A stretch of 64,000 bases of DNA from DAOTWA01 sp963702935. GTDB lineage: Bacteria > Chloroflexota > Anaerolineae > Anaerolineales > Anaerolineaceae. The notes below the pieces were generated by a model that was not told the origin of the DNA, ran no database searches, and saw only the letters and a list, made by a program, of their open reading frames with translations. The translations under genes and the position numbers were made by a program. Below, one piece after another: positions 42,247-50,431 of this stretch. Each line of letters opens with the position of its first letter. Positions within the stretch are counted from its first letter, which is position 1. The stretch is from contig OY969772.1 of the NCBI GenBank assembly GCA_963702935.1, positions 1,240,001 through 1,304,000 of the forward strand, in the 5' to 3' direction.

Positions 42247-44850
42247 ATGCCGCGCAAGAAAGCCTCTCCCGGCCAGTTGAACATCCTCCAGCCGCCCGTC
42301 AAGACCGCCCCCTGCGTGCCGGCCATCCGCCAGGCCGTGGACGATTGGCGCGCCGCAGGCTATAAGGGCATCACCGACACCACCCGCATCCTGCTCAACT
42401 ACTGGTTCAAGACCGGCCATCGCCGCCCCGGCGGGCGGCCCTTCGTCTACCACGACTCGCAGAAGTTCGCCGTCGAGACCCTCGTCTATCTCTACGAAGT
42501 GGCCCGCGTGCGCCGTCACAAGCAGTTGGTGGAGAAATATGCCGGCGTCAACCAGGATTTGCGCCTCTTGCAGTACGATGATTTTGCCCGCTACTGCGTC
42601 AAGATGGCCACCGGCAGCGGCAAGACCAAAGTCATGTCGCTGGTCATCGCCTGGCAGTACTTCAACGCCGTGGCCGAAGCGCGCGACGATTACGCCCGCA
42701 CCTTCCTGCTGTTTGCTCCCAACGTGATCGTCTTCGAGCGCCTGCGCGCCGACTTCGCCAACGGCAAGATCTTCCGCGCCGACCCCATCATTCCCCCTGA
42801 GCTGAAGATCTTCTGGGATTTTGACTGCTACATGCGCGGCGACGCCGAGCGCGCCAGCTCCCAAGGCGCGCTGTATTTGACCAACATCCAGCAGTTCTAC
42901 GAGCGTCCTGATAAAAACGGGGACGAAGAGCCGGAGGTCATGACCGCCGTGTTGGGTCCCAAACCACCCGCCCAGAACCTGGAGGTAGAGGATTTCGATA
43001 AGCGCATCCTGGCGCGCGGCGGCGCGGTGATGGTCGTCAACGATGAAGCTCACCACACCCACGACGAAGACAGCCAGTGGAACCAGGTCATCCGCCGCCT
43101 GCACGACGGCTTGCTCTCCTCGCCCTCTGGGAGAGGCGCCGGAGGGGAGAGCCTCGCCGCCCAACTGGATTTCACCGCCACCCCGCGTTACAGCAAGGGC
43201 GCTCTCTTCACCTGGACGGTTTTCGATTATCCCCTCAAGCAGGCCATCCTCGACGGCATCGTCAAGCGACCCCTCAAAGGCATCGCCCAGGGCATCCGTG
43301 AAGTCAGCTCAGACATCGCCAGCACGCGCTATAAAGCCTATCTCACCGCCGGCGTGGAGCGCTGGCGCGAATATCGCCAGCAGCTTGCCCCTCTCAAGAA
43401 GAAGCCCATCCTGTTCGTCATGATGAATGATACTACCGCCGCCGATGACGTGGGCGACTACCTGCAAAAGAAATACCCCTCCGAATTTGGCGGCGAGGGG
43501 TTGCTCGTCATCCACACCGACCGCGCCGGCGAAGTTTCCAAGAAGGATTTGGACAAGGCCCGCAAGGTCGCTCGCGAGGTGGACGACCCCGAAAGCCCCG
43601 TCAACGCCATCGTCAGCGTGCTCATGCTGCGCGAGGGCTGGGACGTGCAGAACGTCACCGTCGTGGTGGGGCTGCGACCTTACACTTCCAAAGCCAACAT
43701 CCTCCCCGAGCAGACTATCGGGCGCGGCCTGCGCCTCATGTTCCGCGATCTGGCTACCGATTACGTCGAGCGCGTGGACGTCATCGGCAACAAAGCCTTC
43801 ATCGAGTTCGTGGAAGACCTGGAGCGCGAAGAAGACATCGCCTTTGGTACCTTCGAGTTGGGCAAAGATAAGCTCACCATCGTCACGATTATGCCCGACG
43901 CGGAGAAGCTGGGCAAAGATATCACCATCCCCACCCTCAGCCCCATTCTCACCCGCAAGCGCACCCTGGCCGACGAGATCGCCGCCCTGGACGTGAGCGC
44001 TTTTGTCTGCCCGGTGCTGCCGCGCAAGGAGAGCGACGCCGCCGCGCAGACCTTCCGGTATGAGGGCTACGATTTGCTCACCCTACAAAAGCTGATCGAG
44101 CGCAACTATACCCTGCCCGAGATACAGACCTCTCAAGAGGTCATCTCTTATTACGCCAAGCGCATCGCCCAGGATGTAAAGCTGCCCTCCCAGTTCGCCG
44201 CTCTGGCGCCCAAGGTGCAGGAGTTTTTGGCCCGGCGCGCCTTCGGCGAGCAGGTAAACCTGGACGACCCGGCCATCATCAAGGCCATCAGCTCGAACGT
44301 TGCCCAATACGTCACCGTGCAGACCTTTGTCAAGGCCCTGCGCCCGCTGGTGGTGGAGGAATTGGAGCCGCAGCTCCTCAGCGCCGGGCGTCGGCTCTCC
44401 GAGACGCCCCCCTTCCCTTATTCCCGGCCCACCTTGCCCGCCGCCAAGACGGTCTTCAACCTGGTGGCCTGTGGCAACGAGTTCGAAAAAGCCTTCGCCA
44501 AGTTTCTGGAGGATGCCCCGGACGTAGCCGCCTTCGCCAAGCTGCCCGAACAGTTCGGCTTCGCCATCGAATACACCGATTCCAACAACAACCTGCGCTA
44601 CTACGAGCCGGATTTCGTGGCCCTCACCGCCGACGGCGCCTACCATTTGATCGAGACCAAGGGCCGCGAAGACGTAGACGTGGTCAACAAAGACCGCGCC
44701 GCCTCCCTGTGGTGCGAGAACGCCACTCGCTTGACGGGCACGGACTGGCAGTACATTAAGATTCCCCAAAAAGAATACGAGAAGCTCAACGCCGACGAAT
44801 TCGCCGACCTGATGGTCTTTGCAGGAAATAGTTCAACCGGCCTGATTTGA
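42247..44850 (+). CDS. res: type III R-M restriction subunit (Res)
   Basis: The 867-residue helicase-nuclease has Walker A MATGSGKTKVMSL (about residue 116), DEAH-box VNDEAHHTHDE, motif V/VI LMLREGWDVQNVTVVVGLRP and QTIGRGLRLMF. A C-terminal PD-(D/E)xK nuclease core reads YYEPDFVALTADGAYHLIETKG (near 800). It translocates on DNA and cuts when two unmodified sites meet, together with Mod. High-GC throughout, unlike the middle of mod. Confidence 0.93.
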   Translation: MPRKKASPGQLNILQPPVKTAPCVPAIRQAVDDWRAAGYKGITDTTRILLNYWFKTGHRRPGGRPFVYHDSQKFAVETLVYLYEVARVRRHKQLVEKYAGVNQDLRLLQYDDFARYCVKMATGSGKTKVMSLVIAWQYFNAVAEARDDYARTFLLFAPNVIVFERLRADFANGKIFRADPIIPPELKIFWDFDCYMRGDAERASSQGALYLTNIQQFYERPDKNGDEEPEVMTAVLGPKPPAQNLEVEDFDKRILARGGAVMVVNDEAHHTHDEDSQWNQVIRRLHDGLLSSPSGRGAGGESLAAQLDFTATPRYSKGALFTWTVFDYPLKQAILDGIVKRPLKGIAQGIREVSSDIASTRYKAYLTAGVERWREYRQQLAPLKKKPILFVMMNDTTAADDVGDYLQKKYPSEFGGEGLLVIHTDRAGEVSKKDLDKARKVAREVDDPESPVNAIVSVLMLREGWDVQNVTVVVGLRPYTSKANILPEQTIGRGLRLMFRDLATDYVERVDVIGNKAFIEFVEDLEREEDIAFGTFELGKDKLTIVTIMPDAEKLGKDITIPTLSPILTRKRTLADEIAALDVSAFVCPVLPRKESDAAAQTFRYEGYDLLTLQKLIERNYTLPEIQTSQEVISYYAKRIAQDVKLPSQFAALAPKVQEFLARRAFGEQVNLDDPAIIKAISSNVAQYVTVQTFVKALRPLVVEELEPQLLSAGRRLSETPPFPYSRPTLPAAKTVFNLVACGNEFEKAFAKFLEDAPDVAAFAKLPEQFGFAIEYTDSNNNLRYYEPDFVALTADGAYHLIETKGREDVDVVNKDRAASLWCENATRLTGTDWQYIKIPQKEYEKLNADEFADLMVFAGNSSTGLI

Positions 44851-44881
44851 GCCATGGAACATCGCATAAAGGGTAAATCGA

Positions 44882-45946
44882 ATGGGTAATGTAGCCTTTT
44901 TCGTAGATTTGCCGAATTTCTATAGCCGCCTCCTGAAATCCAAGATTGAGGATCCCAAGACATTACGAGATTATTTCCTCGATTGGCTGGATTTTGATCT
45001 ATTGGCTAGAAGCCTGGCCGATTCGTTCACCGGAATATGGGTCTTCTATTCTGGTGAACGCATTGGCCCATCGAGTGAACGAATAAAAGGGGAAGACCTA
45101 AAAAAATACGTAAGGCGCATAAATGCCCTCGAAGGCGTCACCGCCCGGGATGTAAATATACCCGGTGAGCAGCGTGAGCCGGTTCCTTATAAGTGTGAGA
45201 ATTGTGGTCGTGAAGGAATTTCCGAAGCAGTCTCCGAAAAGGGCATTGACGCATCGATTACCGTTCATTTATTCGACACGATGGATTCGTGGGATACTGC
45301 TTATCTTCTATCGGGGGATGCGGATTTTGTACCTGTCGTCGCTTCATTGCGGCGGCGAGGAAAAATCGTCATTGGCGCTGGCTTTTCAGATGCTTCGGAC
45401 TCATTGATTCGAGAATGTTTCGATTACATCGACTTGAGCAAAGGCTATATCTTACAAGATGTGCTTGGATACTTACTTTTCAAGAAAGATGGCGTCTTGC
45501 AGAAATGGTTGACGGGAAAGGTTATTCCTCAAGAAGGCTTTATTCCCCCCGACTCTGTTGAGAGGTCCGTCGCCGTGGAACCTGAACTACATATGGAAAT
45601 AGACTATATGGCCGAGGGGATGGGAATATACAAAATTTATCTTCGCTCTTTTAATAATCCTACTACTCTGTCGGAGTGGCTTGAAATCATAAAAAAGTTG
45701 AAAGATCGCTTTCCTGATAATGTCGAGGTCCCTGATATTCTCATACATAACCGTCCAGAAAAGTTTAAATTCATAGGATTGAGTGAATTGGAATGGGAAT
45801 GTATAAAGAGACGGCTGGATTCATTCATTTCTGAAATAGCTGCGGTAAAAGTAATAGCAAGAACCGATAATGGAGTAGAATGCCTGACTGAATTTGCATT
45901 GAATACGGATAATGGCGAATATGAGCCTATGCCAGGCGTTGGGTAG
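44882..45946 (+). CDS. NYN/PIN-like nuclease-domain protein downstream of type III R-M
   Basis: The 354-residue protein starts VAFFVDLPNFY (acidic Asp 9), continues GIDASITVHLFD (121-132) and YLLSGDADFVPVV (SGDADF at 144-149), the acidic triad pattern of NYN (LabA/DUF88) RNases. A CxxC (Cys 105 and 108, KCENCGREG) adds a half zinc knuckle. The C-terminal ~150 residues are unassigned. The gene lies 31 bp after res on the same strand and is AT-rich relative to res, suggesting separate acquisition. A role as an additional effector of the R-M unit is inferred only from position. Stop is within the right flanking repeat. Confidence 0.8.
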   Translation: MGNVAFFVDLPNFYSRLLKSKIEDPKTLRDYFLDWLDFDLLARSLADSFTGIWVFYSGERIGPSSERIKGEDLKKYVRRINALEGVTARDVNIPGEQREPVPYKCENCGREGISEAVSEKGIDASITVHLFDTMDSWDTAYLLSGDADFVPVVASLRRRGKIVIGAGFSDASDSLIRECFDYIDLSKGYILQDVLGYLLFKKDGVLQKWLTGKVIPQEGFIPPDSVERSVAVEPELHMEIDYMAEGMGIYKIYLRSFNNPTTLSEWLEIIKKLKDRFPDNVEVPDILIHNRPEKFKFIGLSELEWECIKRRLDSFISEIAAVKVIARTDNGVECLTEFALNTDNGEYEPMPGVG

Positions 45947-46072
45947 GGGCGAAGCATTCGGAAGGCGAGCCGGTCTGCCCAAGGGGGCTTGACCTCCGAA
46001 TGCTTCGCCCCTACGCCAGAAATCTGCGCGCATCGGCGGTTTCCCTCGTTCCACGCTCTCCGTCGAACGATC
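45944..46072. repeat. right long repeat flanking the type III R-M unit
   Basis: Arms at 45945-45962 and 45995-46012 enclose a 32-bp loop that is the exact reverse complement of the left copy's loop. The tail GCCAGAAATCTGCG and the CGTTCCACGCTCTCCGTCG hairpin lie in the same orientation as in the left copy, with about 80% identity by eye. Confidence 0.85.
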
Positions 46073-46230
46073 TGCCTTGAAAGCCGCCTCACACGATCCT
46101 TTTCTCCTTATTCTTCTTTGTGCCCCTCGTGTTCTTTGTGGTTGATCCTTCCCGCCCACTCTCTACTCTCTCCAATCCCCCCTTGACCCGCGCCGCCTTC
46201 CCCGCTATAGTCAGGGGCAAGGCTAGCGTC

Positions 46231-46885
46231 ATGCACATCCCCCACCTTCACCCCCTCGAAACCGGCCAGATCACGGACGATCTATACGCCGTCAAGACCG
46301 GTACGGTCAACTTTTTCATCTACCAGTCTGCCGCCGGCTTGCTGTGCATCGACTCCGGCTACGGGAAGGTGAACATCCTGCGCCAGCTCGCTCGTTTGGG
46401 CATCGATCCCCGCCAGGTCACCCACCTGTTCCTGACCCATTCCGACTTCGACCACGCCGGCGGGGTGCACCTGTTCCCAAACGCGCAGATCTACCTGTCC
46501 GCCGCCGAGGAGCCTATGATCACCGGGAAGAAAGCCAGGGCGCTGGGCTGTCTCTATAACGCCAGGCTCAGGCGGCCCTATCATTTGCTGGCCGACGAGG
46601 CCGTGCTCTCGCTCGGCTCGACGCAAGTCCGCGCCATCGCCACCCCCGGCCACACCGCCGGCTCGATGTCCTACCTGCTCGACGAGTTCCATCCTGTTCG
46701 CCGGGGATACTTTCAAGCTGCGGGAGGGCGAGGTTTGCGCGTTGAGAGCCTATATCAACATGGACACGGGACGGCAAAAGGACTCCATCCGCAAGCTGGC
46801 GCGCCTCGAGCACGTTCGCCTGGCGTGTACGGGCCACTCAGGCTACACCCGGGAATTCGAGCGGGCCATGCGCGCCTGGAAATGA
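46231..46885 (+). CDS. metallo-beta-lactamase-fold hydrolase, one frameshift
   Basis: The N-terminal part gives the MBL scaffold: LLCIDSGYGKVNILRQL, metal motif LFLTHSDFDHAGGVHLF (HxDxDH variant) and ATPGHTAGSMSYLLDE. Near 46687 the frame shifts. The next frame supplies the missing LFAGDTFKLREGEV, then ARLEHVRLACTGHSGYTREF and a stop at 46883-46885, giving a ~218-residue enzyme. Removing one T restores it. Start MHIPHLHPLETG at 46231 is preferred because upstream frame is repeat DNA. Possible roles include a hydroxyacylglutathione-hydrolase-like thioesterase. Confidence 0.82.
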
Positions 46886-46904
46886 GTTCCCCCCCTTGAC
46901 CCAG

Positions 46905-46940
46905 CCTTGCGAAGGGATGCTGCGCGATCGCAAGGCTTAA
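46905..46940. repeat. 'CCTTGCGAAGGG...CGCAAGGC' hairpin repeat
   Basis: AGCCTTGCGAAGGGATGCTG followed by CGCGATCGCAAGGCTT lies between the convergent MBL and beta-lactamase-fold genes. Family relatives are at 19308-19341 and near 40085. Confidence 0.6.
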
Positions 46941-48109
46941 AAGCCGCTCAGCACGGCGTCCGCCAGGGCGCCTTCCAGCGCGTCCAGCGCCTGGCCCTGG
47001 CCGTCGGTGTTGGTCAGCAGCGCCAGCCCCAGGTCTTGCTGCGGATAGTACACCAGCAGCGCGCTGAAGCCGGGCACCCCGCCCGAATGATACACCGCCG
47101 GCCGCCCGCCGCGTGTGCCCAGCGCCAGGCCGAAGCCATACGGGGCGCTCGCGCCGTCGTTGAGCGTGAAAGGTGTGGTCATCTGGCGATAAGAGCCGGG
47201 CGTGACCACCTTGCCTCCCTCCAGGGCCTGCTGCCACTTCAGCAGGTCGCCGGCCGTGGAGCACAGCCCGCTGGCCGCGTACGCCTGGAGGATGTTCTGC
47301 GGCGCGATGGTTTGCAGCTTGCCGTTGGCGTCCTTCCCGTAGCCCACCGCCAGCCCCTGGGGCAGCGGGTCGCAGTACGCGGTGGAGTCCAGCCCCACGG
47401 CCTTGAGGATGTTTTGCTGGAGGTACTGGTCGTAAGGCACGCCGGCGATCTTCTCGATGACGCCGCCCAGCACGAAATAATCCTCATCGAAGAAGCGATA
47501 GGCCGCGCCCGGATCGGCGGCCAGCTCCGTGAAGGAATTGAAGTACAGCGTCAGGCTGTCGAGGGGAGTAAATTTGCGGCTGGGGTCGATGTTCACGTCG
47601 CCGGTATTGGGGTTCAGGGGGGGCAGGCCGGAGGTGTGGCTGAGCAGGTGGCGGATCTGGATGTCCTTGCCGGCCGTGGGCAGGGTGGGGAAATATTTCG
47701 AGACCGGGTCGTTCAAGCCAAGGCGGCCCTGCTCGTCGAGCTCCATGATCGCCGCCGCCGTGAACTGCCGGGTGATGGCGCCGATCTCGTAAACGGTGTT
47801 GACCGAAGCCGGCAGCCCGCTGGCCTCGTTCGCCAGGCCGTAGCCCTGCACGTAAGCCGGGTGGTTGCCATAACGGATGCCCACCGTGATCCCGGCCAGC
47901 CCTTGCTCCTGCATGACCTTTTCCACCATGCCGTCCAGAGCCGCGCGCAGGTCGGCGGACAGCACGGTGGCGGGCGTGGTGGGCACGATGAAGGTGGGAG
48001 TCGGCGTAGGCGCCGGGGTGGGCGTAGGCGTGGGAGCGGGCGCCGTCCCCCGGCAAGCCGCCAGCAGCAGGGCGAGGAGTATGAAAAGCGGAAGCACGGT
48101 TTTTTTCAT
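46937..48109 (-). CDS. beta-lactamase-fold lipoprotein lacking catalytic residues
   Basis: The ~390-residue protein has a lipoprotein signal (MKKTVLPLFILLALLLAAC), a Pro/Thr linker and the class-C beta-lactamase/serine hydrolase fold (YEIGAITRQFTAAAIMEL, LLSHTSGLPPLN, VLGGVIEKIAGVPYDQYL, YHSGGVPGFSALLVYYP). In active members the first segment reads SxTK; here it is AITR, so nucleophile Ser and Lys are replaced by Ala and Arg. The YSN motif reads FFD. The fold is intact, so this is probably a binding protein or pseudoenzyme. Start at 48109. Confidence 0.82.
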   Translation of the reverse strand: MKKTVLPLFILLALLLAACRGTAPAPTPTPTPAPTPTPTFIVPTTPATVLSADLRAALDGMVEKVMQEQGLAGITVGIRYGNHPAYVQGYGLANEASGLPASVNTVYEIGAITRQFTAAAIMELDEQGRLGLNDPVSKYFPTLPTAGKDIQIRHLLSHTSGLPPLNPNTGDVNIDPSRKFTPLDSLTLYFNSFTELAADPGAAYRFFDEDYFVLGGVIEKIAGVPYDQYLQQNILKAVGLDSTAYCDPLPQGLAVGYGKDANGKLQTIAPQNILQAYAASGLCSTAGDLLKWQQALEGGKVVTPGSYRQMTTPFTLNDGASAPYGFGLALGTRGGRPAVYHSGGVPGFSALLVYYPQQDLGLALLTNTDGQGQALDALEGALADAVLSGF

Positions 48110-48342
48110 GACATTTCTCGTTGAAACGTAGATTTCTGATTTCTGAATGCTGATTGAAAAGACAGGTTGGAGCAATCCGGGGCATCCTTCTTGACTGCGA
48201 GTCTCTACGCTCAACTCGCGCTCTCGAAATCAGAAATCTTCAATCCTAAATCTAAAATCTTCAATATTGTACGCCAGGAAAACTCGCGGGGGTAGGTGAT
48301 TCGGTGAATCGAGTCTTCGAAGGCTGGCCAATAATGCGCCCA
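48110..48342. other. spacer with short repeats, no gene
   Basis: The first ~150 bp hold GATTTCTGATTTCTGAATGC and AATCCTAAATCTAAAATC words (a dispersed low-complexity family). No coding signal was seen. Confidence 0.5.
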
Positions 48343-48371
48343 TTGACACGCTGCTCGCGATTTGCTATAAC
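48343..48371 (+). promoter_or_regulatory. near-consensus promoter of the eight-TM protein gene
   Basis: Perfect TTGACA (48343-48348), 17-bp spacer, TATAAC (48366-48371), about 75 bp upstream of the ATG at 48446. Confidence 0.8.
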
Positions 48372-48445
48372 ATGAATGGAAAGGCCGATCTTTCCAGGCG
48401 TTGGCCGGGCATAGGCGGGCGCTGGCCCGCAAGGAGGGTAAGCAA

Positions 48446-49330
48446 ATGGAAGCTGTCGGCCAGGAAACCGGCTCGTTCCCACCGGTCCGCGAGCGCGGCT
48501 ACGAGGTTGCCCTGGGCGTCCTCCCCTTTTTCATCGTGGGTCTGGCGACGCTGTTCATGAAGCTGCCCTGGGGAGCCACAGCGCCTTCCTGGTCGACTGT
48601 CCTGGTTGGCCTATTCTTTTTTGGCGGATACCTGCTGACCCTGCTGGGACTGTTGGCCGGGTGGCTGGCCGGCTTTCCGCGCTGGGCCTATCCTTACCTG
48701 GTATACGGGTGCGTTTTCTCCCTATTTTTGACCAACGCCTCCACCCCCGGACTGTCGCTTTTCGGCGTTCAATTGTGGGGGCGGCAATTGTGGGGTTGGC
48801 GGGCCTTCGTGCCCCTGGGCTTCATCGTCCTGCTGGCACTCCTCTTCAGCCGCCCCATCTGGGGGAACCTGCTCCGCCTGGTGCGCGGCGTGTGGCAAGA
48901 TTGGACGCGCCTGGTTTTCGGGCTGTATGGGTTGATGCCTTTTATGGTGCTGATCATCATGGACGAGGTGCACGTTTCCCTGCCCAACCTCCTGGCCATC
49001 TCCCTGGGAATAATCCTCGTGGTCGCCGGCGCCTTCCTCTACATGCGGCTCCCCTCGCAGCGCTCCCGGGCCCTGGGGTTACTGGGATGCGCCTTCCTGG
49101 CCGGGTGGGTTAGCGCCTTCGGCAGCGAGCTGTACTGGCAAACGCATTCCATCAATTTCACCACCGGAGAAATCCGTCTCCTGGAGGGGCCGCTGCCGCT
49201 CGGCTCGATCCTCCCCAGGAGCCTCCTGCTGGCCGGCTTTATGCTGCTGGTCTTGCTCCTGCCGGGCCTGATCGGCCTGACGCACGCCTTGGTAGATTTC
49301 CTCAGGCCGCCCGGCGTAAAAGCGGCGTGA
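48446..49330 (+). CDS. multi-spanning membrane protein, unknown function
   Basis: About 294 residues with roughly eight membrane helices (for example VALGVLPFFIVGLATLFM, LVGLFFFGGYLLTLLGLLAG, FVPLGFIVLLALLF, LLAISLGIILVVAGAFLYM). There is no motif of a known transporter or enzyme. Start MEAVGQETG at 48446 follows AAGGAGGGTAAGCAA, a strong Shine-Dalgarno, and excludes the longer frame. It has its own promoter and no clear operon partner. Confidence 0.75.
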   Translation: MEAVGQETGSFPPVRERGYEVALGVLPFFIVGLATLFMKLPWGATAPSWSTVLVGLFFFGGYLLTLLGLLAGWLAGFPRWAYPYLVYGCVFSLFLTNASTPGLSLFGVQLWGRQLWGWRAFVPLGFIVLLALLFSRPIWGNLLRLVRGVWQDWTRLVFGLYGLMPFMVLIIMDEVHVSLPNLLAISLGIILVVAGAFLYMRLPSQRSRALGLLGCAFLAGWVSAFGSELYWQTHSINFTTGEIRLLEGPLPLGSILPRSLLLAGFMLLVLLLPGLIGLTHALVDFLRPPGVKAA

Positions 49331-49407
49331 GCCCCCGCTTTTCCAGGGAAATCCTCCTGAAAACGGCCGTTTTTTAATGTCCCATTCACGATATATATTA
49401 TATAATT

Positions 49408-49416
49408 TGTTATAAT
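49408..49416 (+). promoter_or_regulatory. extended -10 promoter of the UspA gene
   Basis: TGTTATAAT (TGnTATAAT) in a very AT-rich stretch, about 50 bp upstream of the UspA ATG. The -35 is not consensus, as expected for extended -10 promoters. Confidence 0.5.
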
Positions 49417-49467
49417 GAAAAATTTTGAGGCTGTTAATGGTATCGTTTTTAGCTCAGGAGGCTGGCA

Positions 49468-50394
49468 ATGTTCAAGCGAATGCTCGTGCCGTTAGATGGA
49501 TCAGACGTGGCGGAATCGGTCTTACCTACCGCGCGCTATCTGGCGGAGCATTTTCACGCAACCATCGTGCTCTTTCATGCCTTTGAAAAGGACGCCTCGG
49601 AAATAGCGCACAACGAGCGCCATCTTTATCAGGTAAAAGAAGCGCAGTATTATCTCAATAAGGTCGCTTCACAGTTATCCGCCGAGGGCATCCGGGTGGA
49701 GAAGCACATCCACGAGACGCCCGAAGAGGACGTCGCGAAAAGCATCCAGAGACACGCGCAGGACCTGCGTGCGGATTTGATCGTCTTGAGCGCGCATGGA
49801 TATGGCGCCTCGCAAGATGCTTCGTGCGGGAATATCGCCTTGAAGGTGATCCGCGAGGGCACCATCCCCATCCTCTTCATCCAGCCTGAGCGGATGAAAA
49901 GCACCTGGTCCTTTACGTGTGACAGGGTGCTGGTGCCTTTGGACGGAAACCGGGCGCACGAGGCCGTGCTGCCCATCGCGGAGGCCATGGCTTATCAATG
50001 TTACGCGAAGATGCTCTTGATGACCGTAGTGCCCGTCGTGGAAGCCGTGCCCGCCGTACAGGCGGCGCCCGAACAGGCCGGGGTCCATCCGGGTGTAGAC
50101 GTCTTGCGCGCCAAGGAACGCTTGCTGAAGATCGCCAAAGACCTCTCGCTGCGCGGCCTGACGGTGGGCATGCGCGTGGTCAGCGGCGACCCCTCCTCCA
50201 AGATCATGGAGGTCATCCAGGCCAGAAACGTCGACCTGGCCGTGATCGCCACCTGCGGCCATAGCGAGCACGACCCGTTCGCAGGCGAGGGCCTGACCCC
50301 CAGGTTGCTAGAAGAGTTTCCCGTCCCGGTGCTCATGGTGCGGGAGTACGAAGGATCGGAAATCCAGGATCAAGCGCCAGACCCGCTGGGGTAA
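49468..50394 (+). CDS. tandem UspA universal stress protein
   Basis: Two UspA domains in 308 residues: MFKRMLVPLDGSDVAESVLP ... DLIVLSAHGYGA...IPILFIQ, and CDRVLVPLDGNRAHEAVLP ... DLAVIATCGHSEHD...VPVLMVREY. The second domain lacks a clean G-2x-G-9x-G(S/T) ATP loop by eye. UspA tandem proteins bind nucleotides and respond to stress. Good AGGAGGCTGGCA before ATG. Independent promoter. Confidence 0.9.
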   Translation: MFKRMLVPLDGSDVAESVLPTARYLAEHFHATIVLFHAFEKDASEIAHNERHLYQVKEAQYYLNKVASQLSAEGIRVEKHIHETPEEDVAKSIQRHAQDLRADLIVLSAHGYGASQDASCGNIALKVIREGTIPILFIQPERMKSTWSFTCDRVLVPLDGNRAHEAVLPIAEAMAYQCYAKMLLMTVVPVVEAVPAVQAAPEQAGVHPGVDVLRAKERLLKIAKDLSLRGLTVGMRVVSGDPSSKIMEVIQARNVDLAVIATCGHSEHDPFAGEGLTPRLLEEFPVPVLMVREYEGSEIQDQAPDPLG

Positions 50395-50431
50395 ACGGCC
50401 GCTCGATCCCGGATCTCCTCGACGCTCCGCG

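Noticed and set aside
46907..48124. 405-codon plus-strand frame opposite the beta-lactamase-fold gene
   Set aside because: The minus strand has a signal peptide and fold motifs; this frame gives only Arg/Gly/Val-rich sequence.
49360..49376. Terminator AAAACGGCCGTTTTTT
   Set aside because: The palindrome has no proper loop and only a weak A/T stem, so it was not called.
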